Part shown: piece after piece, positions 8,460 through 18,948 of the stretch | How positions within the stretch are numbered: position 1 is the stretch's first letter | Layout of the letters: each line of letters opens with the position of its first letter | NCBI RefSeq assembly: GCF_012911005.2 | Contig: NZ_WTVS01000028.1 | Coordinates: 1-64,000, forward strand | Source: Aromatoleum toluolicum | Lineage (GTDB): Bacteria > Pseudomonadota > Gammaproteobacteria > Burkholderiales > Rhodocyclaceae | Reading direction: 5' to 3' | Length of the DNA: 64,000 nucleotides | Position numbers and translations under genes: made by a program | The notes under the pieces: model-generated | Told to the model about the DNA's origin: nothing | The model's input: only the letters and a program-made list of their open reading frames with translations | Databases searched by the model: none

Positions 8460-9296
8460 TCAGAAGAGGCTTTCGCGAACGTAGATCACATCGTCGGGGC
8501 GAAGCAGATCTTCGAGTGCAGGTTCGACAATTTCGAGATGTCCTTCCGGATTGCGCCGGTGGACCTGCAGTCCACGCAAGGTTCCGCGCTGATTGATGCC
8601 ACCTCCGGTCGCGAGTGCTTGCATCACGCTCATGTTCCGCTCCAGGCGGAAGGCGCCGGGACGCTGCACCTCGCCGTAGATGTAGAACGTGGGAGCGCGA
8701 TGGACGTAGAGGATGTCCCCGCCAGAAACGGTAACGTCGCCTTCGCCACCCTTGAGAAACAATGCCGGAATGTCGATTTCGCTGCGCAGCGTCTTGCCGT
8801 CGCGTACGCCAATGAGCACTACGGTGTCGGCGCCGGTGGGTGCAATTCCGCCGGCCGTTGCGAGCACATCGGAAAGGCGGATATTGGACGTTTCAAGCGG
8901 GTAACGCCCCGGCCGACCGACGAGGCCGATCACGGAGACCTGATTGCCGCGCATCTGCGTGGCCAGCACGCTGACTTGCGGTTGCAGGACGAAACCGCCT
9001 TCACGCAACTGGCGTTCGATCTGACGCTCGACAGATCCGGCCGACCGACCGCCGACCGCAACGCTCCCGAGCAGCGGGAAACTGATCACTCCGCCTTCGG
9101 ACACGCGGGCCTCGGTCGTGAGGTCAGGATTCTGGTAAACGGTGATGCGGATCACGTCTCCCGGTCCGAGCACGTAGTCGCCCGACCGAGCGGGAACATC
9201 GCGGGCAATTTCAGCCATCGCGGGCGAAACGATACCCAATGCGAACAATAGTGACAGGACGAGGAGAATGATTGCCGTAAGCGACCGATGGCTCAT
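8460..9296 (-). CDS. epsE: EpsE, outer-membrane polysaccharide export protein (Wza/OPX family)
   Basis: A 278-residue secreted OPX protein. A signal peptide covers about residues 1-29 (AIILLVLSLLFALGIVSPAMA); no lipobox cysteine follows, so unlike Wza it is not obviously a lipoprotein. The poly_export domain begins YVLGPGDVIRITVYQNPDL near 45 and is followed by two SLBB-type repeats, VIGLVGRPGRYPLE and FYIYGEVQRPGAFRLE. It would form the outer-membrane or periplasmic exit channel for the polymer. ATG 9296 is chosen because it directly precedes the signal peptide. It lies between epsD and epsF on the same strand. Confidence 0.92.
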   Translation of the reverse strand: MSHRSLTAIILLVLSLLFALGIVSPAMAEIARDVPARSGDYVLGPGDVIRITVYQNPDLTTEARVSEGGVISFPLLGSVAVGGRSAGSVERQIERQLREGGFVLQPQVSVLATQMRGNQVSVIGLVGRPGRYPLETSNIRLSDVLATAGGIAPTGADTVVLIGVRDGKTLRSEIDIPALFLKGGEGDVTVSGGDILYVHRAPTFYIYGEVQRPGAFRLERNMSVMQALATGGGINQRGTLRGLQVHRRNPEGHLEIVEPALEDLLRPDDVIYVRESLF

Positions 9297-9359
9297 GCGT
9301 AATCCTGGGTACGGAAAGAAAGTGGCAAAGTTGCTGTACACGCGCAGGTGCGCATTTCG

Positions 9360-10298
9360 TCATCTGAGTCCGCCGACACCCTTGTCGAGTGCCGTGGGAC
9401 TGAGTGCCTGCGTTGCCGGAGTCGTTGCAGGGCTTCCCGGCGCCAAGGTAGCTTCCGCAGTGCGACCTTTCGGATCGAATTCGCCGACATATTCGATTGC
9501 AGCGCGCTGGCGCAAATCACGCAGGGCTTCACGCGCGACTTTTTCCCGCGTGCGGTTGGTGAGGTAGCGCTCGATCAGGGGCGCAGCGGAAGCCTCATCA
9601 ACAGGTTGCTCTCGCGCCCCGATCACCTGGATGATCAGGAGGGCGCCTGGCGAGGACAGCACGCCGAGCTGCCCCTCCCGCATCGTGGCCAATCGCTTGA
9701 GGGCGTCGAGCGGCAGGTCTTCAGCAGGCCTTACTCCGGAATCGGACTTGAACGGGATCTGCTCGCGGCGCAGCCAAGCTGCAACCTCATCCAGAGTGGC
9801 CGCCTTGTCCGTTGTGGTCCGAATGTCGCCTTCGCGGCCGGCAGGAACCGATACGCGGAGCTCGCGCAGGGCGTACACGCGACGCTTGCTGAAGAGTTCG
9901 GGGTTTTCAAGGTAGAAGCGCTGAACTTCACCACTGCTCGGCGTCGCGGTTAGGGCGGTGAGTCGTTCCACGTATGCACGCGAGAGCACTTCCCTGCGCA
10001 CTGCATCCACCGCCGCCATCACTGTCGGATCTCGGTCGATTTTCTGCTCTTCGGCTTGCGCAACCATCAACTCCTGGTCGATAAGCCGCTCGAGAGCAAG
10101 GGCTCCCGCCAGCCTGACCTGATCACCTGCAGCGTTACCGAGTCGTGCGAGTTCGGCGCTTACCTGATGCACGGTTATTTCGTACGAACCGACCCGTGCA
10201 GCGACCTGCGATGCGGGCTGTGACTCGGTTCGTCCTCCGCATCCCGCAAGAGTGACGAGCGCGAATGTAAGCGCCAAGGAAGGTGCAATGTATTTCAT
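9360..10298 (-). CDS. epsD: EpsD, peptidyl-prolyl cis-trans isomerase-like lipoprotein
   Basis: A 312-residue exported protein of the EpsD family (SurA/parvulin-related). The lipoprotein signal ALVTLAGCGG places the lipidated cysteine near residue 19. An N-terminal SurA-type helical region (LERLIDQELMVAQAEEQKID, about 70-90) precedes a parvulin-like rotamase segment including RRVYALRELRVSV and DEVAAWLRREQIPF. Its presumed role is folding or assembling periplasmic parts of the export machinery. ATG 10298 is selected because it gives the signal sequence; the frame remains open upstream but the extension has no recognisable content. Confidence 0.85.
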   Translation of the reverse strand: MKYIAPSLALTFALVTLAGCGGRTESQPASQVAARVGSYEITVHQVSAELARLGNAAGDQVRLAGALALERLIDQELMVAQAEEQKIDRDPTVMAAVDAVRREVLSRAYVERLTALTATPSSGEVQRFYLENPELFSKRRVYALRELRVSVPAGREGDIRTTTDKAATLDEVAAWLRREQIPFKSDSGVRPAEDLPLDALKRLATMREGQLGVLSSPGALLIIQVIGAREQPVDEASAAPLIERYLTNRTREKVAREALRDLRQRAAIEYVGEFDPKGRTAEATLAPGSPATTPATQALSPTALDKGVGGLR

Positions 10299-10520
10299 CG
10301 TGTCGAAGCAATAGTCAGAACCGCAAGGGCAGCAGCGTGCCGAGGAATCGATCTTGATGTGGGTGTCGGTTATGCCGATTTCGGAAGCCGCGACAAAAGG
10401 ACGTGCGTGCGCCACCGTGCGCCGACGGCTTCCGCAAGAGATCACACCCACTGGAGAAATCGCAGTGCAGAACCGAATCAACGCAGACGGCGTGCTGACA
10501 TCTGCGCGTACGAGACGCCG

Positions 10521-10880
10521 TCAGCGTTTGCTACGCCGCCCCACCATCACACCCACCATGCCGAGACCGACCAGGAGCATTGCGTAGGTATCGGGCTCCG
10601 GAACGGGAGGGATGACATTGGGAGCTCCTCCCGCCGTAATCGCGACTGAAATTCCGCCGGCACCGGTCGCAAGTCCGCTGACCGCCGAACCGATTCCCGC
10701 CCCGAAACTCCCCGGGACCGACAAGCTCGACACGACGCCGCCGCCCTGCCCCGTGACGTTGGAGTGAATCACTGCATTGAAGGCAGCGTTTTCGTTATCC
10801 GAGTTACCGTTCGCACCGGCGAAGGCGCCTCCTGCCAGAAAGAAACCCACTACGCCGACCACTACCCGTCTCAGCTTCAT
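10521..10880 (-). CDS. Small PEP-CTERM sorting-domain protein
   Basis: A 119-residue secreted protein. It has a signal peptide (VVVGVVGFFLAGGAFA, cleavage near residue 20), a glycine/serine/valine-rich low-complexity body, and a complete PEP-CTERM tail: VPEPDTYAMLLVGLGMVG followed by GRRSKR. The tail marks it for exosortase processing and XrtB is encoded about 4.5 kb downstream. ATG 10880 is chosen because GGAGAG lies 8 nt before it; an ATG eight codons earlier is less well placed. The body resembles no enzyme I recognise; a surface or matrix protein co-secreted with the polysaccharide is an inference. Confidence 0.85.
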   Translation of the reverse strand: MKLRRVVVGVVGFFLAGGAFAGANGNSDNENAAFNAVIHSNVTGQGGGVVSSLSVPGSFGAGIGSAVSGLATGAGGISVAITAGGAPNVIPPVPEPDTYAMLLVGLGMVGVMVGRRSKR

Positions 10881-11116
10881 CCGCACATCTCTCCAGAAAC
10901 CCATCTACCGACAAGGACACGCATCTGCGATGCGCTGCTCTCGGGTCATGACGAGACGCGGACATGCTGCAGTGCGAAACAACATTTTACATATTTGTTT
11001 GCAATATCGTATCGTCGTACTCCAAATAGATGATTAGGTGCTGATTTAGATCAAGTGATGATCGGCGCGGCGCCCGGGATGACGAATCGGTCCCAGGCGA
11101 CATCGGGTGGTTCGAA

Positions 11117-11803
11117 CTACCGACGGGCAGATCGCCGCCTGGCGATGACGCCAACCATGCCGAGGCCGGTGAGCAGCATCAGGTATGCCTCCGGCTCGGG
11201 AACGGGCGCAACCGGTACTACGCCTAGCGAGAGCTTGGCGCTCGACAGGTTCACAGACGCGAAATTGCCGGCACTTCCCCCGTTGGCTGCGAGAAACGTC
11301 GTCAGCCCCACATTCGCCGACTGTGCAGCCAAGCCGGTAACTTCCGGGCTTTCCGCGTCACCAAGGGTCCAACTTCCGTAGCCGATACCGCTACCGGATG
11401 CTCCCGAACTTCCCGAGAATGCCGAGGCCCCGGCGCTGTCATAGGGCGTGACGAAGAGGCTAGTTCCTACTGCCGTGTTCGCGCCCGCCCCCAGCAGTGC
11501 ATAGCTCCCAACGTCGACAAAGCCCACCGAGGCGAGCTGGTACCCTGACCAGGTGGACACGGTCATGTTGAATGTTCCGACCAGGGTGCTCCATGCGTTC
11601 GTAATGGACGAAACGCCAAACGCCGTGGGTTTGAAGATCAGATTGTTGCCGACCAGAGTCGGCGCGCCGAATAGGCTTGCGACGGAATCGTCCCAGCTAA
11701 CGCCAAAGCCCTCTCCGTTCAGACTGATCGTCGCAGCACTCGCACTTGCCGAGATTACGGCGCTCGTCAGCGCCACGACCAGGGATTTCATTCTCACCGC
11801 CAT
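11117..11803 (-). CDS. PEP-CTERM sorting-domain protein
   Basis: A 228-residue exported protein with signal peptide ending near ISASASA (residues 5-24), a beta-rich Gly/Ser/Ala body starting ISLNGEGFGVSWDDS, and a PEP-CTERM tail VPEPEAYLMLLTGLGMVG with a terminal RRRSARR cluster. It is a second likely substrate of XrtB in the same locus. The start is ATG 11803 (GAGG 9 nt upstream) or ATG 11791; the former has the better ribosome site. The mature domain is unassigned. It is separated from the smaller PEP-CTERM gene by 236 bases, so it may have its own promoter. Confidence 0.85.
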   Translation of the reverse strand: MAVRMKSLVVALTSAVISASASAATISLNGEGFGVSWDDSVASLFGAPTLVGNNLIFKPTAFGVSSITNAWSTLVGTFNMTVSTWSGYQLASVGFVDVGSYALLGAGANTAVGTSLFVTPYDSAGASAFSGSSGASGSGIGYGSWTLGDAESPEVTGLAAQSANVGLTTFLAANGGSAGNFASVNLSSAKLSLGVVPVAPVPEPEAYLMLLTGLGMVGVIARRRSARR

Positions 11804-11997
11804 CCAGATTGCCTCGCTTTGCCATGAGGATTGAACAACCAGGCACCGCGCACTGCGCTCTTGCGGGGGCGAGGACGCTTTTCTTGTCGTCGATCGCCGA
11901 CCACAGCCAGTCCGCCGTCGGTGCTTCCGTTCTTGCCAATGGCATTCTTACATGCATATCAGAACCTCGCATCAGCCGTATTACATATATTTGGCAT

Positions 11998-13266
11998 TCA
12001 GATACGGAACTTGGCGCTCAGGAATGCGCCTTGCGCCGCATAACCCGGTGCAGCCGCCGAGGCGAAGCGGCGCTCACTTCGTGCTCCTAGCCGCAGCACG
12101 ACGGCGCGAACCGGGGTCCACTCGACGGCGACGCTCACTGCGCGTGTTCGGTCATCCCGGTCGGGAGACACCGAGGCAAACGGGTCCCCGCCATAGTCGC
12201 GCCTCAACCATTCAACCTTTCCGCGCACCTGAATCTTGCTGCTCACGACCCATGAGGGATCGACTGAAACCGCGCGGGTGATCACGAAATTGTCTGCGAC
12301 GTCCTCGCGAGCGCCCATCTCACGACGCACCGTAACCCCCAGCCCCACCTTTCCGCTTGGCGTCCAGTCATGGGTGAGGCGGCCGGTAAGGCCGCTGAAG
12401 TTCTTTTCGCTTACGTGCGGGTACTCGCGCCACGTGTAGCCGATGTTGCCACTGATACGACTGTGGCCGCTGGCCATCCAGTTTGCGCGAAGCAGGAGAT
12501 CGCGCTGTTCGTAGCCGGTCATGGACGTTTCGCTACGTTCACGTCCGGGATAGCGGCCAGTGGCGCCTCGCGCAACGAATGTGAGCGTACTGTCCGTCGG
12601 CGAGCGGTAATGCGCAAGCGCCTCGAATGCGTCCTCGACGTACTCGGATCCGGAGGATCGCGGCTCGTCATAACGACTGTCCGCGTGCACCCAGCCGACG
12701 CCCACCGCCCACCGCGGATCAAGTCGATAACGCGCGTCCGCCGCATGTCGGCGGTAGGTATTGACGCTGCGCGTGGTCGTGCCGCGGTCAGCAAAGCTGC
12801 GCAGGCTCTCCGACTGCTCGGTCGTGACGGTTCCGCTCCACTGCTTACCGAATCCCCACAGCCAAGTTCCCCGGCAATTCTTCGCCGTGAAATCCAGGTG
12901 GTTGAACTCGAGGTAGTCGTTGCGAGTGATGCCGAGTTCGCCGACGAGTCGCTGCCGGCCGTAAGTGCGGTCGAAAGTTGCCGACAACGCCGTCACATTA
13001 ACGGTATCTGAACGCTGCCTGACGCGACCGTCTATCACCGGGCGGGTATCGTCTGGCATGCGGAAGAGGTTGTCGTCGCGTACAAGTTCGTGCGATATGG
13101 TGAGTCCGTGCGCATCGCCCTCGGCGCCCAGAGCGGGCGGAACGGACAGGGCAAGGAGAGCCATCGCGGATGACGTCGGACCCAGGCGTCGCGCCGCACC
13201 AGGCAACGCTGCGAAATGCTTTGCGCATATTATGGTGATCTCTATGACATTTTCTACTCTGCACAT
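11998..13266 (-). CDS. epsL: EpsL-like outer-membrane beta-barrel protein
   Basis: A 422-residue protein whose C-terminal three quarters alternate hydrophobic and polar residues in beta-strand fashion and end with an aromatic-type terminus (AQGAFLSAKFRI), as outer-membrane barrels do. The sequence just after the signal region, ISHELVRDDNLFRMPD, is the hallmark of the XrtB-associated outer-membrane protein EpsL. The N-terminus before the hydrophobic stretch (MALLALSVPPALGA, about 35-48) is long for a signal peptide, so a later start is possible. It is divergent from epsB with a 71-bp gap, which must hold both promoters. Confidence 0.82.
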   Translation of the reverse strand: MCRVENVIEITIICAKHFAALPGAARRLGPTSSAMALLALSVPPALGAEGDAHGLTISHELVRDDNLFRMPDDTRPVIDGRVRQRSDTVNVTALSATFDRTYGRQRLVGELGITRNDYLEFNHLDFTAKNCRGTWLWGFGKQWSGTVTTEQSESLRSFADRGTTTRSVNTYRRHAADARYRLDPRWAVGVGWVHADSRYDEPRSSGSEYVEDAFEALAHYRSPTDSTLTFVARGATGRYPGRERSETSMTGYEQRDLLLRANWMASGHSRISGNIGYTWREYPHVSEKNFSGLTGRLTHDWTPSGKVGLGVTVRREMGAREDVADNFVITRAVSVDPSWVVSSKIQVRGKVEWLRRDYGGDPFASVSPDRDDRTRAVSVAVEWTPVRAVVLRLGARSERRFASAAAPGYAAQGAFLSAKFRI

Positions 13267-13337
13267 GCTTCTCGCCTGAATGACCTTTGCATCGCTTTAC
13301 AGTATGCTGTTAGAAATTGTAAGGCGCACCTTTTACC

Positions 13338-14732
13338 ATGTTTGCATCAAGCAACAAACACGGCACGCTGTGGCGGGGATCATTTTCCGCAGCGCGTGCG
13401 ATCGAGTCGCTACTCGATCCGGCGGCGGCCACTGCACTGCTCTTCGTCGTAGCTGCCTTGTTCGGTGAGCGCTTCGGGCCAGCGTACGTAATCGTGGGGC
13501 TGGTCTCCTTTTCGCTTACTTTTCCGGGTGACTTCCACCTTCGCGACACTGCCCGCCGCATGCTCCGCAAGACGTTCACGTCGTGGCTCCTCATCACGGC
13601 TGTCTTGCTCGCCTTTGGCATCGCCAGCGGTTATGTTCATTACTTTCCGCGGGAGGTCGTGATCGCCTGGCTCGCCGGCCTGCCGTTTGTCTGGCTGATC
13701 ACACGGTGCGCGGCACGCATGGTGCTTTCGCAGGTGATGGCGTCTGAGAAACATCAGCGCCGGGCCGTTGTTGTCGGATGCAACGAGACCGGATTGCGTC
13801 TCGCACGCGAACTTGCCCACGACCCTTTCAATGGCATTGCGTTCGCAGGGTTCTTCGATGACCGAGGACGCGAGCGCCTCGATGGGATCGGGGATAGCCC
13901 CATTCTGGGCAACATGAGCCATCTGGCCGAGTTCACCAAGGAGCATTCGATCGACCACATCTACGTCGCCTTGCCGATGGCCAGCCAGCCAAGAATTCTC
14001 AAGCTGCTGGACGATCTGAAAGACACCACCGCATCGATCTACTTTGCCCCGGACATCTTCGTCACCGATCTCATTCAGGGGCGGCTCGATCATGTGGGCG
14101 GAATGCCGGTCGTGGCGGTTTGCGAAACCCCATTTACCGGCTTCGACGGGATGGTGAAGCGGCTGTCAGACATCGCCCTGTCGCTGCTGATCCTGATCCT
14201 GATCGCGCCGGTGATGCTCGCAGTAGCGCTCGCGGTGAAGGTGTCGTCACCAGGCCCCGTGATCTTCAGGCAGCGGCGTTACGGGCTGGACGGCAAGGAA
14301 ATCACCGTCTACAAGTTCCGCTCCATGACCACGTGCGACGACGGAGGCGATGTCCCTCAGGCTACACGCGGTGACCGGCGGGTTACACCCGTGGGGGCGG
14401 TGTTGCGCCGGACTTCGCTGGACGAACTCCCTCAGTTCATCAACGTGCTGCAGGGCCGCATGAGCATCGTCGGGCCACGACCGCATGCGGTCGCTCACAA
14501 TGAGACGTACAGACGCCTGATCAAGGGTTACATGGTGCGCCACAAGGTCAAGCCTGGCATAACCGGCTGGGCGCAGGTGTGCGGCTACCGCGGAGAGACA
14601 GATACGATCGAGAAGATGGTGAAGCGGATCGAGTTCGACCTTCAGTACCTTCGGACGTGGTCGCTGTCGCTCGATCTGTGGATCATCGTCAAGACGGTGC
14701 TGCTGGTCGTCCGAGACCGCAACGCGTACTGA
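13338..14732 (+). CDS. epsB: EpsB, undecaprenyl-phosphate sugar phosphotransferase (priming)
   Basis: A 464-residue polyisoprenyl-phosphate hexose-1-phosphate transferase that starts repeat-unit assembly by loading the first sugar (often glucose) onto undecaprenyl phosphate. N-terminal helices (four, about 20-120) are followed by a CoA-binding-like Rossmann domain (RRAVVVGCNETGLRLAREL). The C-terminal catalytic domain (270-464) starts with a membrane helix and contains the family motifs KFRSM, DELPQFINVLQGRMSIVGPR and KPGITGWAQV. It faces away from the rest of the eps genes. A hairpin follows its stop, facing clpB convergently. Confidence 0.93.
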   Translation: MFASSNKHGTLWRGSFSAARAIESLLDPAAATALLFVVAALFGERFGPAYVIVGLVSFSLTFPGDFHLRDTARRMLRKTFTSWLLITAVLLAFGIASGYVHYFPREVVIAWLAGLPFVWLITRCAARMVLSQVMASEKHQRRAVVVGCNETGLRLARELAHDPFNGIAFAGFFDDRGRERLDGIGDSPILGNMSHLAEFTKEHSIDHIYVALPMASQPRILKLLDDLKDTTASIYFAPDIFVTDLIQGRLDHVGGMPVVAVCETPFTGFDGMVKRLSDIALSLLILILIAPVMLAVALAVKVSSPGPVIFRQRRYGLDGKEITVYKFRSMTTCDDGGDVPQATRGDRRVTPVGAVLRRTSLDELPQFINVLQGRMSIVGPRPHAVAHNETYRRLIKGYMVRHKVKPGITGWAQVCGYRGETDTIEKMVKRIEFDLQYLRTWSLSLDLWIIVKTVLLVVRDRNAY

Positions 14733-14752
14733 GAAACGGCGTCTTAGGGGGC

Positions 14753-14782
14753 TGCGGAAGGGGTGGCTGCCCCTCCCGCAGG
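14753..14782. terminator. Hairpin between convergent epsB and clpB
   Basis: CTGCGG/CCGCAG arms and AGGGG/CCCCT arms form one nearly perfect stem, interrupted by a single mismatch and closed by a six-base loop. It lies between the ends of two convergent genes, where it could stop transcription from either side. No T-run follows on either strand, so intrinsic termination is only a guess. Confidence 0.4.
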
Positions 14783-14799
14783 GATGCTCGGAGCCGCGG

Positions 14800-17379
<2,580 letters not shown>

Positions 17380-17413
17380 GTGATCATCCTTTATCCGAAT
17401 GGGGTTGATCGAG

Positions 17414-17441
17414 ATATGGGGCCTTCGCGGGGCAATTCAAC
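17414..17441 (-). promoter_or_regulatory. Sigma-32 (heat-shock) promoter of clpB
   Basis: On the minus strand, GTTGAAT (-35, 17435-17441) and CCCCATAT (-10, 17414-17421) are separated by 13 nt, matching the sigma-32 consensus CTTGAAA / CCCCATnT. Its position gives a short leader before ATG 17379. The htpG gene in this window carries the same architecture with the same spacer. Confidence 0.85.
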
Positions 17442-17515
17442 CTTCAGACCGCCGGGATATGGTCCATTATGGTCGGTGATCTGGCGCTTGCACCCGGTTT
17501 CGGCATCAATGCACT

Positions 17516-17530
17516 TGCTGCAATGCAGCA
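17516..17530. promoter_or_regulatory. PhaR-like operator upstream of the phasin gene
   Basis: TGCTGCAATGCAGCA is a perfect 7-1-7 palindrome of the TGC-rich type reported for the polyhydroxyalkanoate regulator PhaR. It overlaps a possible -35 (TTGCTG, 17515-17520) for the phasin gene about 140 bases downstream, with a weak -10 (TCAAAT) 17 nt on. Assignment to PhaR is by motif resemblance; no phaR gene is in the window. Confidence 0.55.
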
Positions 17531-17657
17531 TTCGTGATCAAATACCCGAGATAAGCTTTCGCTGGCACCGCGTATATTCGCTAACGTGCTATGTTGAAAG
17601 AATTCGGCAGAGGCACCAGAAGCCTCGATAATTTTTCAGCGCTCGTGGAGGAAGAAC

Positions 17658-18161
17658 ATGGCGATCAAGCAGGAACAGTTCAACGAAATCCAGAAGAAGA
17701 ACTTCGAAGCGGCGATGCGCCTCGCGCAGATGTCGATCGAGAACTCGCAGCGGATCATGGAGCTTCAGGTCGCGACCGCCAAGAGCCTCTTCGAAGAGGG
17801 CGTGCAGAATGCCAAGGCGCTCTCCTCCGCGAAGGATCCGAAGGAAGTTCTGGAGCTGCGTTCGCACTACACCCAGAGCGCAACCGAGAAGATGCTCGCC
17901 TGTGCCCGCGAAATGGCCGAGCTGGCGAGCCGTACCCAGGCTGAAGTCGGCAAGCTCGTCGGCGAGCAGCTGTCGACCGGCAGCAAGGACGTGTTCGAAT
18001 CCATGCAGAAGATGTTCTCGGGCATGCCGATCACCGACCAGAACGCCATGTCCGCGATCCAGAACGCGATGGACACGACGCGCGCCGCCTTCGAACAGAT
18101 GACCCGCGCCTCGACCGAGGCCTTCCAGCTCTTCACCCAGCAGGGCAAGGGCAAGAAGTAA
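17658..18161 (+). CDS. phaP: Phasin family protein (PHA granule-associated)
   Basis: A 167-residue alpha-helical, cofactor-free protein of the phasin_2 family that coats polyhydroxyalkanoate granules. The N-terminus is typical (MAIKQEQFNEIQKKN, then AQMSIENSQRIMELQVATAKSLF). The rest is amphipathic helix rich in Ala, Glu, Lys and Met, with a tail FQLFTQQGKGKK. The ribosome site GGAGGAAG lies 4-5 nt before the ATG. A PhaR-like palindrome upstream and a strong terminator downstream indicate a single-gene transcription unit. No PHA synthase is nearby. Several phasin paralogues are usual in these bacteria, so the exact paralogue cannot be named. Confidence 0.9.
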   Translation: MAIKQEQFNEIQKKNFEAAMRLAQMSIENSQRIMELQVATAKSLFEEGVQNAKALSSAKDPKEVLELRSHYTQSATEKMLACAREMAELASRTQAEVGKLVGEQLSTGSKDVFESMQKMFSGMPITDQNAMSAIQNAMDTTRAAFEQMTRASTEAFQLFTQQGKGKK

Positions 18162-18180
18162 TCCGGCCCTCATCAAGCAC

Positions 18181-18204
18181 AACGGCGCCCGCGGGCGCCG
18201 TTTT
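18181..18204 (+). terminator. Rho-independent terminator after the phasin gene
   Basis: AACGGCGCCCG/CGGGCGCCGTT is a perfect 22-nt inverted repeat followed by TTTT and a T-rich stretch on the plus strand, 20 nt after the phasin stop. Because moaE converges on it, it may also block read-through from the other side. Confidence 0.85.
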
Positions 18205-18224
18205 CATTTCGGGCTCGGGAATGC

Positions 18225-18686
18225 CTAGCGGCTGCTCTGCTCCCAGCGCGCCGCGGCGGAGTCGTCGCTGTCGCGGGCATCGACCCAGCGCGCGCCTGCG
18301 GGAGTTTCTTCGAGCTTCCAGAACGGCGCACGCGTTTTCAGGTAGTCCATGATGAATTCGCATGCCGCGAAGGTCTCTCCCCGGTGGGCGCCGGCAACGC
18401 CGACGAACACGATCCGGTCGCCGGGCTCCAGCCGCCCGAATCGGTGTATCACCCTGACCCCATACAGCGACCAGCGCGCGCACGCCTGCTCGACGATCTC
18501 CTCGAGGGACTTCTCCGTCATTCCCGGATAGTGCTCGAGCGTCATTGCGCCGACGCTTGACCCGCCGCTCACATCGCGCACCAGGCCAACGAAGGTCGCA
18601 ACCGCACCAACCTCGTGGCGTCCGGCCGACAAGGCCGAGATTTCCGCTCCGACGTCGAAGTCTTCAGCCTGCACGCTCACCGTCAT
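18225..18686 (-). CDS. moaE: Molybdopterin synthase catalytic (large) subunit MoaE
   Basis: A 153-residue subunit that, with thiocarboxylated MoaD, converts precursor Z (cPMP) to molybdopterin. Family motifs are present: GAVATFVGLVRD near residue 27, MTLEHYPGMTEKSLE near 48, the HRFGRLEPGD and AGAHRGETFAACE segments, and DYLKTRAPFWKLEE carrying the active-site lysines. The start is 3 nt after the moaD stop, so the two subunits are co-translated. The last 15 residues (DSDDSAAARWEQSSR) form a polar tail beyond the core fold. Confidence 0.97.
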   Translation of the reverse strand: MTVSVQAEDFDVGAEISALSAGRHEVGAVATFVGLVRDVSGGSSVGAMTLEHYPGMTEKSLEEIVEQACARWSLYGVRVIHRFGRLEPGDRIVFVGVAGAHRGETFAACEFIMDYLKTRAPFWKLEETPAGARWVDARDSDDSAAARWEQSSR

Positions 18687-18689
18687 GAT

Positions 18690-18944
18690 TCAGCCTCCGG
18701 TCACCGGGGGAAAAAAGGCGATCTCGTCGCCGGGCAACACGGGGTCGGCTGGTGCCGCCATGCGCTGGTTGCGCGCTGCGCGAACGTTGCGCCCTTCGCC
18801 GAGCGCCTTCCACTTCTCGCCGCGATCGGCAAGGAAGGAACGCAATTCGCCGACGGTCGATACGCCCGACGGAAGGACAAAGCTCTCCTCGGTGCACCCG
18901 AGTGCGTCCTTGAGTGAGGCAAAGTACAGGATCTTGACGGTCAT
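18690..18944 (-). CDS. moaD: Molybdopterin synthase sulfur-carrier (small) subunit MoaD
   Basis: An 84-residue ubiquitin-like protein ending PPVTGG; the C-terminal Gly-Gly is adenylated and converted to a thiocarboxylate that donates sulfur to molybdopterin. The N-terminus MTVKILYFASLKDAL and the segment DEIAFFPPVTGG are classic MoaD features. It sits between moeA (4-nt gap) and moaE (3-nt gap), a compact moeA-moaD-moaE block. Confidence 0.97.
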   Translation of the reverse strand: MTVKILYFASLKDALGCTEESFVLPSGVSTVGELRSFLADRGEKWKALGEGRNVRAARNQRMAAPADPVLPGDEIAFFPPVTGG

Positions 18945-18948
18945 GGTG

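Noticed and set aside
11804-11960. Possible sigma-54 promoters upstream of the larger PEP-CTERM gene
   Set aside because: TGGCAA-like sequences occur, but the GG and GC elements are 9 or 11 nt apart instead of the required 10.
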